From positions 1 to 24,948 of the forward strand of contig JAEUHU010000009.1 of the NCBI GenBank assembly GCA_016793305.1: a stretch of 24,948 bases of DNA. The letters run 5' to 3'. This DNA is from Planctomycetota bacterium. GTDB lineage: Bacteria > Planctomycetota > UBA1135 > UBA2386. Below the pieces are notes generated by a model. That model did no database searches and had not been told where the DNA came from. It worked only from the letters and a program-made list of their open reading frames with translations. The position numbers were made by a program, and so were the translations under genes. Below are positions 21,358-24,948 of the stretch, piece by piece. Within the stretch, counting starts at the first letter, position 1; each line of letters begins with the position of its first letter.

Positions 21358-23544
21358 ATGTCCCGTTCCCTCGTCGTGCGCCGGGCGATCGCCCTCGGCG
21401 CGTTCGCCGCGTTCTCGTTCGTCGCCGCCGCCAAGGCCCAGCAGGACGCGGTCGAGGCCCCTGCGGCCCCCGCGACCACGGCTCCCCCCGCCCACCTCGG
21501 TCTCGGTGACGAGATCCCGTGGCGACACGACGGCCAGGAGTTCTTCGACAACCAGCGCGTGCGGGTGCGGCCCGGCGTCGATCGCATGGCGCTGGTCCAG
21601 GAAGCGTGTGCGGCGGCGAAGGCGAAGGGCACGCTGGTGCTGTGGTACGTGCACCGCATCCAGGAGAAGACGCTCGGCGGCAACCAGCTCTACCGCTCGC
21701 CGGTGCTCGACGTCTACGCGCGCCAGGTGCTGTGGTCGGACCCGGACCTCGCCGAGCTGACGAGCCACGCGTTCGTGCCGCTGCGCTGCACGATCGACCA
21801 GAAGCTCAGCGACCACTTCGGCCTCAAGCCACTCGCGTTCGTCGAGCCGGCGGTGGTGTTCCTCGACGGCGACGGCAAGGTCGTGCACTTCGTCGAACGC
21901 ATCCGCACGTTCCACGCGCCGTGGTTCGCCGACCTGTGCGTGCGCGTGCTGGAGCAGCAGCAGGTGCAGCTCGCCGGCGACGACGCCGACGGCCTGCGCC
22001 GCGTCGGCCGCTGGCGCGATGCGTTGAAGCGCCTCGTCGAGCAGGAGACCAAGACCGCTGCCGACTGGCTGGCCCTGGCGCGGCTGCAGCGCCTGCTGCA
22101 CCAGTACGACCAGGCGCTCGCCAGCGTCGGCAAGGCCGAACTGGCCCTCGGCGGCAGCGCTCCGGCGGAGGGCGGGCGACGACGCCGTCCCGGCAAGGAG
22201 GAACAAGCGCAGCGTGGTGACCTCGCCACCGAACGAGGCCTGCTGCTGACGCTGCGCGGCGAACGACTCGACGCGCAGCGCCACCTCGAGCAGGGCTGGC
22301 GCAGCGGCGGCCCTCGCGCCGCCGAAGCCGGCTACTGGCACGCCGTGAACGCGCTGCAGCTCGGTGACGAGGCCGCGGCGATGCGGCGCTTCCAGCTGGT
22401 GGCCCAGAAGCACCCGGGCACGCCGTTCGGCAAGCGCGCGCTCGCCAACACCACGCTCGGCCCGGACGACCGCCCGATCGGCGCCGCGTTCACCGGCTTC
22501 GAGTCGCTGGCGGTGCTGCCGGAAGCCGCCTGGCACGGGCTGCCGAAGGACACACGCTGGCAGGGCGAGGCGATGACCGCGACGGCGATGGCGCGCACCG
22601 GTGTACTGTTCCTGCTGGCCCAGCAACGCGACGACGGCGGCTTCGCCGATTCGCGCTACGCCTACTGGCCGAACAGCGAGATCACGCCGAACGTCTGGGT
22701 CGCGATCACCGCACTGGCGTGCACGGCGTTGTGGGAACACCGGCAGGCGCACCCCGACCTGCAGGCGCGCATCGACCTGGCTCTGCAGCGCGGCGAGGCG
22801 TTCCTGCTCGATCCGAAGCGTCTCAACCGCGGCGTCAACGAGGACTGCTACAGCGACGCCTACCGGCTGATGTACTTCGCGCGGCGTGCCACGGCCGCCG
22901 ACGGCGAACTGCGCAAGGCGCACGTCGACCGCATGAACGAGATCGTCGCCGCGGCGGCGCTGCGCCAGCGGCCGAGCGGCTTCTTCGCGCACGAGTACGA
23001 GAACGCGTTCGCCACCGGCGCCGTGGTCCAGGAGCTGCTCGCCGCCCGCCAGGCTGGCGCCACCGTGCCGACCGAGGTCACCGACAAGGCCGCGGCAGCC
23101 CTGTTGACCGCACGCACCAGGAACGGCGCCTACGTCTACGGCGGCAGTGCCGGCGGCGGCGACGGCAGCCTGAAGGACGCCGCCGGGCGCATGCCGTTGT
23201 GCGAAGGAGCCCTGCTGCAGCTCGGCCGCAGCGACCTCGACAAGCTGCGCTTCGCACTGCAGAACTTCTGGGACCACATGGCGCGGCTCGAGACCGTGCG
23301 TCGCAACGACTTCCACAGCGACGGGGAGCTGGCGGGGTTCTTCTTCTTCCATTCGGTCTACCACGCGACCGAGGCCGTGCTGCTGTTGCCCGAGGAGGAG
23401 CGCTCGGCCCACTGGCAGCGCTTCCTCACGCTGCTGCAGCAGGTGCCCGAGCTCGACGGCAGCTTCCTCGACAGCCACGAGCTCGGTCGCAGCTACGGCA
23501 CCGCGATGGCGCTGCTGACCCTGACCAACCTGAAGCACCCGTGA
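21358..23544 (+). CDS. Exported protein with thioredoxin-like fold and terpenoid-cyclase/prenyltransferase-like toroid
   Basis: 728 aa. Residues 1-27 (MSRSLVVRRA, then IALGAFAAFSFVAAAKA) are a signal peptide. About 75-200 looks thioredoxin-like: VDRMALVQEACAAAKAKGTLVLWYVHR, SDPDLAELTSHAFVPLRCTID and LAFVEPAVVFLDGDGKVVHF. No C-x-x-C is present, so it is not a disulfide oxidoreductase. About 205-350 is helical with repeated Leu/Ala patterns that may be TPR-like (YDQALASVGKAELAL; RGLLLTLRGERLDAQRHLEQGW). About 410-728 holds QQRDDGGFADSRYAYWPNSEITPNVWVAITALACTAL and later repeats of G-G-F/A-A-L type, the alpha/alpha toroid of squalene-cyclase/prenyltransferase-like proteins. I see no D-x-D-D catalytic motif, so an enzymatic terpene role is unlikely. 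Its function is unknown; it is probably periplasmic. Confidence 0.8.
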   Translation: MSRSLVVRRAIALGAFAAFSFVAAAKAQQDAVEAPAAPATTAPPAHLGLGDEIPWRHDGQEFFDNQRVRVRPGVDRMALVQEACAAAKAKGTLVLWYVHRIQEKTLGGNQLYRSPVLDVYARQVLWSDPDLAELTSHAFVPLRCTIDQKLSDHFGLKPLAFVEPAVVFLDGDGKVVHFVERIRTFHAPWFADLCVRVLEQQQVQLAGDDADGLRRVGRWRDALKRLVEQETKTAADWLALARLQRLLHQYDQALASVGKAELALGGSAPAEGGRRRRPGKEEQAQRGDLATERGLLLTLRGERLDAQRHLEQGWRSGGPRAAEAGYWHAVNALQLGDEAAAMRRFQLVAQKHPGTPFGKRALANTTLGPDDRPIGAAFTGFESLAVLPEAAWHGLPKDTRWQGEAMTATAMARTGVLFLLAQQRDDGGFADSRYAYWPNSEITPNVWVAITALACTALWEHRQAHPDLQARIDLALQRGEAFLLDPKRLNRGVNEDCYSDAYRLMYFARRATAADGELRKAHVDRMNEIVAAAALRQRPSGFFAHEYENAFATGAVVQELLAARQAGATVPTEVTDKAAAALLTARTRNGAYVYGGSAGGGDGSLKDAAGRMPLCEGALLQLGRSDLDKLRFALQNFWDHMARLETVRRNDFHSDGELAGFFFFHSVYHATEAVLLLPEEERSAHWQRFLTLLQQVPELDGSFLDSHELGRSYGTAMALLTLTNLKHP

Positions 23545-23569
23545 ACCAGACCGGCAGAGGGGCTAGCCT
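23542..23569 (+). promoter_or_regulatory. Candidate promoter for the Nudix-MBL gene
   Basis: TGAACC (23542-23547) and TAGCCT (23564-23569) are 16 bp apart. TAGCCT lies 12 bp before the ATG at 23582, which would put transcription start a few bases from the start codon, giving a leaderless or nearly leaderless mRNA. No Shine-Dalgarno is seen there, which agrees. The -35-like box includes the stop codon of the upstream gene. Evidence is only by eye. Confidence 0.3.
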
Positions 23570-23581
23570 GTTCGCCCCCGA

Positions 23582-24948
23582 ATGAGCCGACGCACCGCCA
23601 CCGCCCTGCTGCTGACCCGAGGCCAGGGTCAGGAACGCACCGTCTACCTGGTCGAGCGCTCGCCCGAGCTGCGTTTCTTCGGCGGCTACTGGGCGCTGCC
23701 GGGCGGCACCGTCGCCGACGAGGACCTGCGCCTCGGCGGCGACGACGAGAGCGCCGTGCTGCAGGCCTGCGCGCACCGCGAACTGTTCGAGGAGACCGGG
23801 CTCGTGCGCCACCAGTTGCCGGCCAACCGCACCGGCGGCGACGCACTGGCGAAGCTGCGCGAGCAATTGCTCGAGCACGAGAAGAAGGACCGGGCGATCC
23901 GCGGACCGTCGCCGTGGCCCGGCATGATCGCCGGCAGCGTGCCGCCACTGCCGATGCGCGAGCTGTGCCGCATCGAGACGCCGCCGTTCGCGCCGGTGCG
24001 CTACGACACCGCGTTCTTCCACACGGCGGTCGAGGACTGCCTCGCCGGCACCGCCGGCGTGCGCCCCGAGGTGTGGCCGGGCGAACTCACGCAAGGCCGC
24101 TGGTGGTTGCCGCAGCAGGCCCTCGCGTCGTGGCGCAACGGCGATCTCGACCTGGTCCCGCCGGTGGTGATCCTGCTGCAGCACCTGGCCCGCGCCGCCG
24201 ACTTCGAGCACTTCGCGCGCGAGATCGCCGCGACCACGAACGGCTACCGCGAAGGCCACCTGCACCAAGTGCGCTTCTCGCCCGGCGTGGTGCTGGCGCC
24301 GCTGCGCACACCGACGCTGCCGCCGGCGACGACCACCAACTGCTACCTCGTCGGCCACGAACGGCTGTGGGTCGTCGACCCGGGCTCGCCCTATCCGGAC
24401 GAGCAGCAGCGCCTGCTGGACCTGCTCGGCGAACTGACCCGCGACGGTGCGGTCGTCGAGGGCATCCTGGTCACCCACCACCACCCCGACCACGTCGGCG
24501 GCGTCGTGGCGCTGAGCCAGGCGCTCGACCTGCCGGTGCGTGGCCACCCGCTGACACTGAGCCGGCTCGAACCGGGCTTCCGCCCCGGTGCGGCGCTCGA
24601 CGACGGCATGAAGGTGCCGCTCGGCCGCGCGCCGGACGGCCGTTCGGGCTGGGAGCTGCTGGCGATGCACACGCCCGGCCACGACCGCGGCCATCTGTGC
24701 TTCCGCGAGTCGCGCTACGGCACGGTGCTGGTCGGCGACATGCTGTCCACGGTCAGCACGATCATCGTCGACCCGCCCGAAGGCCACCTCGCGACCTACC
24801 TGCAGAGCCTCGAACGGCTGCTGACGCAGCCGATGACGACGCTCTACCCGGCCCACGGCCCGGCCCTGCGCGACGGCCACAAGCTGGTGAAGCAGTACCT
24901 GCGCCACCGCCGCCAGCGCGAGACCCGATTGCTCGAGGTGCTGGCCCA
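23582..24948 (+). CDS. Nudix hydrolase fused to LACTB2-type metallo-beta-lactamase (3' end beyond the window)
   Basis: At least 455 codons; open through the last base. Nudix region: YLVERSPELRFFGGYWALPGGTV (23-44), then, after an insert of about 16 residues, ACAHRELFEETGL (62-74) with the R-E-L-x-E-E-x-G-L core. The Nudix box is therefore interrupted as in NUDT19-like proteins. Helical and beta segments reach about 225. The MBL domain starts near 235: TTTNCYLVGHERLWVVDPGSP, THHHPDHVGG (298-307, ligands His299, His301, Asp303 and His304), MHTPGHDRGHLCF, VGDMLSTVSTIIVDPPEGH and LYPAHGPAL. This set is typical of LACTB2-like hydrolases, and the basic end KQYLRHRRQRETRLLEVLA matches their winged-helix tail. 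One half likely hydrolyses a nucleoside diphosphate or CoA-like compound, the other an ester or nucleic-acid bond; substrates are unknown. Confidence 0.88.
   Translation, partial: MSRRTATALLLTRGQGQERTVYLVERSPELRFFGGYWALPGGTVADEDLRLGGDDESAVLQACAHRELFEETGLVRHQLPANRTGGDALAKLREQLLEHEKKDRAIRGPSPWPGMIAGSVPPLPMRELCRIETPPFAPVRYDTAFFHTAVEDCLAGTAGVRPEVWPGELTQGRWWLPQQALASWRNGDLDLVPPVVILLQHLARAADFEHFAREIAATTNGYREGHLHQVRFSPGVVLAPLRTPTLPPATTTNCYLVGHERLWVVDPGSPYPDEQQRLLDLLGELTRDGAVVEGILVTHHHPDHVGGVVALSQALDLPVRGHPLTLSRLEPGFRPGAALDDGMKVPLGRAPDGRSGWELLAMHTPGHDRGHLCFRESRYGTVLVGDMLSTVSTIIVDPPEGHLATYLQSLERLLTQPMTTLYPAHGPALRDGHKLVKQYLRHRRQRETRLLEVLA

Noticed and set aside
18262..23538. A 1758-codon open frame on the minus strand opposite kdpD, kdpE, clc and the exported toroid protein
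   Set aside because: It spans four well-supported genes on the other strand. It is His/Gln/Arg/Asp-rich without domains or motifs, and it is open only because GC-rich codons seldom give stops on the reverse strand.

Overview
The window is high-GC bacterial DNA (about 70% by eye, with strong G/C preference at third codon positions). It carries 20 well-supported protein genes, two of them cut by the window edges, plus one small doubtful ORF. I see no rRNA, tRNA, CRISPR array, insertion sequence or phage gene. The cell is Gram-negative: there is a signal-peptide-bearing outer-membrane porin of the OmpL/bbp2 type, at least one lipoprotein, and exported enzymes. KdpD proteins without sensor domains, a bbp2 porin next to kdp regulators, and an exported thioredoxin-like plus terpenoid-cyclase-like protein would fit Planctomycetota or a similar high-GC phylum. 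This placement is an inference; no marker gene is present.

Layout. Positions 1-171 (-) hold the first 57 codons of a NupC/CNT-type nucleoside transporter. Positions 380-1195 (+) hold fdhD, with no formate dehydrogenase gene in view. From 8689 down to 1268 lies a same-strand (-) run: thiolase, two tandem paralogous small envelope proteins, an exported cyclophilin, a cytosolic cyclophilin, enoyl-CoA hydratase, pabB, pabC and a hypothetical protein. The ECH-pabB-pabC part is tightly packed. It joins a beta-oxidation-type enzyme to two of the three enzymes that make p-aminobenzoate for folate; pabA is not here. From 8805 to 12843 (+) come a hypothetical protein coupled to an HD-GYP phosphodiesterase-like protein, an exported alpha/beta hydrolase and a PIG-L/LmbE deacetylase.

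The most interesting part is 12851-19164. Two KdpD/KdpE-like two-component pairs point away from each other. The leftward unit reads small membrane peptide, bbp2 porin, kdpD-like, kdpE-like. The rightward unit reads kdpD-like, kdpE-like, then a ClC-family chloride channel/antiporter. Both kinases start directly at the DUF4118 membrane domain and lack the N-terminal KdpD sensor and USP domains. No kdpFABC pump genes are present. The 297-bp divergent spacer holds a perfect 10-bp direct repeat with an 11-bp period, the geometry bound by OmpR/PhoB-family regulators such as KdpE, and a short porin-like C-terminal coding remnant. This looks like a kdp-derived regulatory locus now associated with a porin and a ClC channel.

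The right end (21358-24948, +) holds a large exported protein with a cysteine-poor thioredoxin-like domain and a terpenoid-cyclase-like toroid, then a Nudix-LACTB2-type metallo-beta-lactamase fusion that runs off the window.
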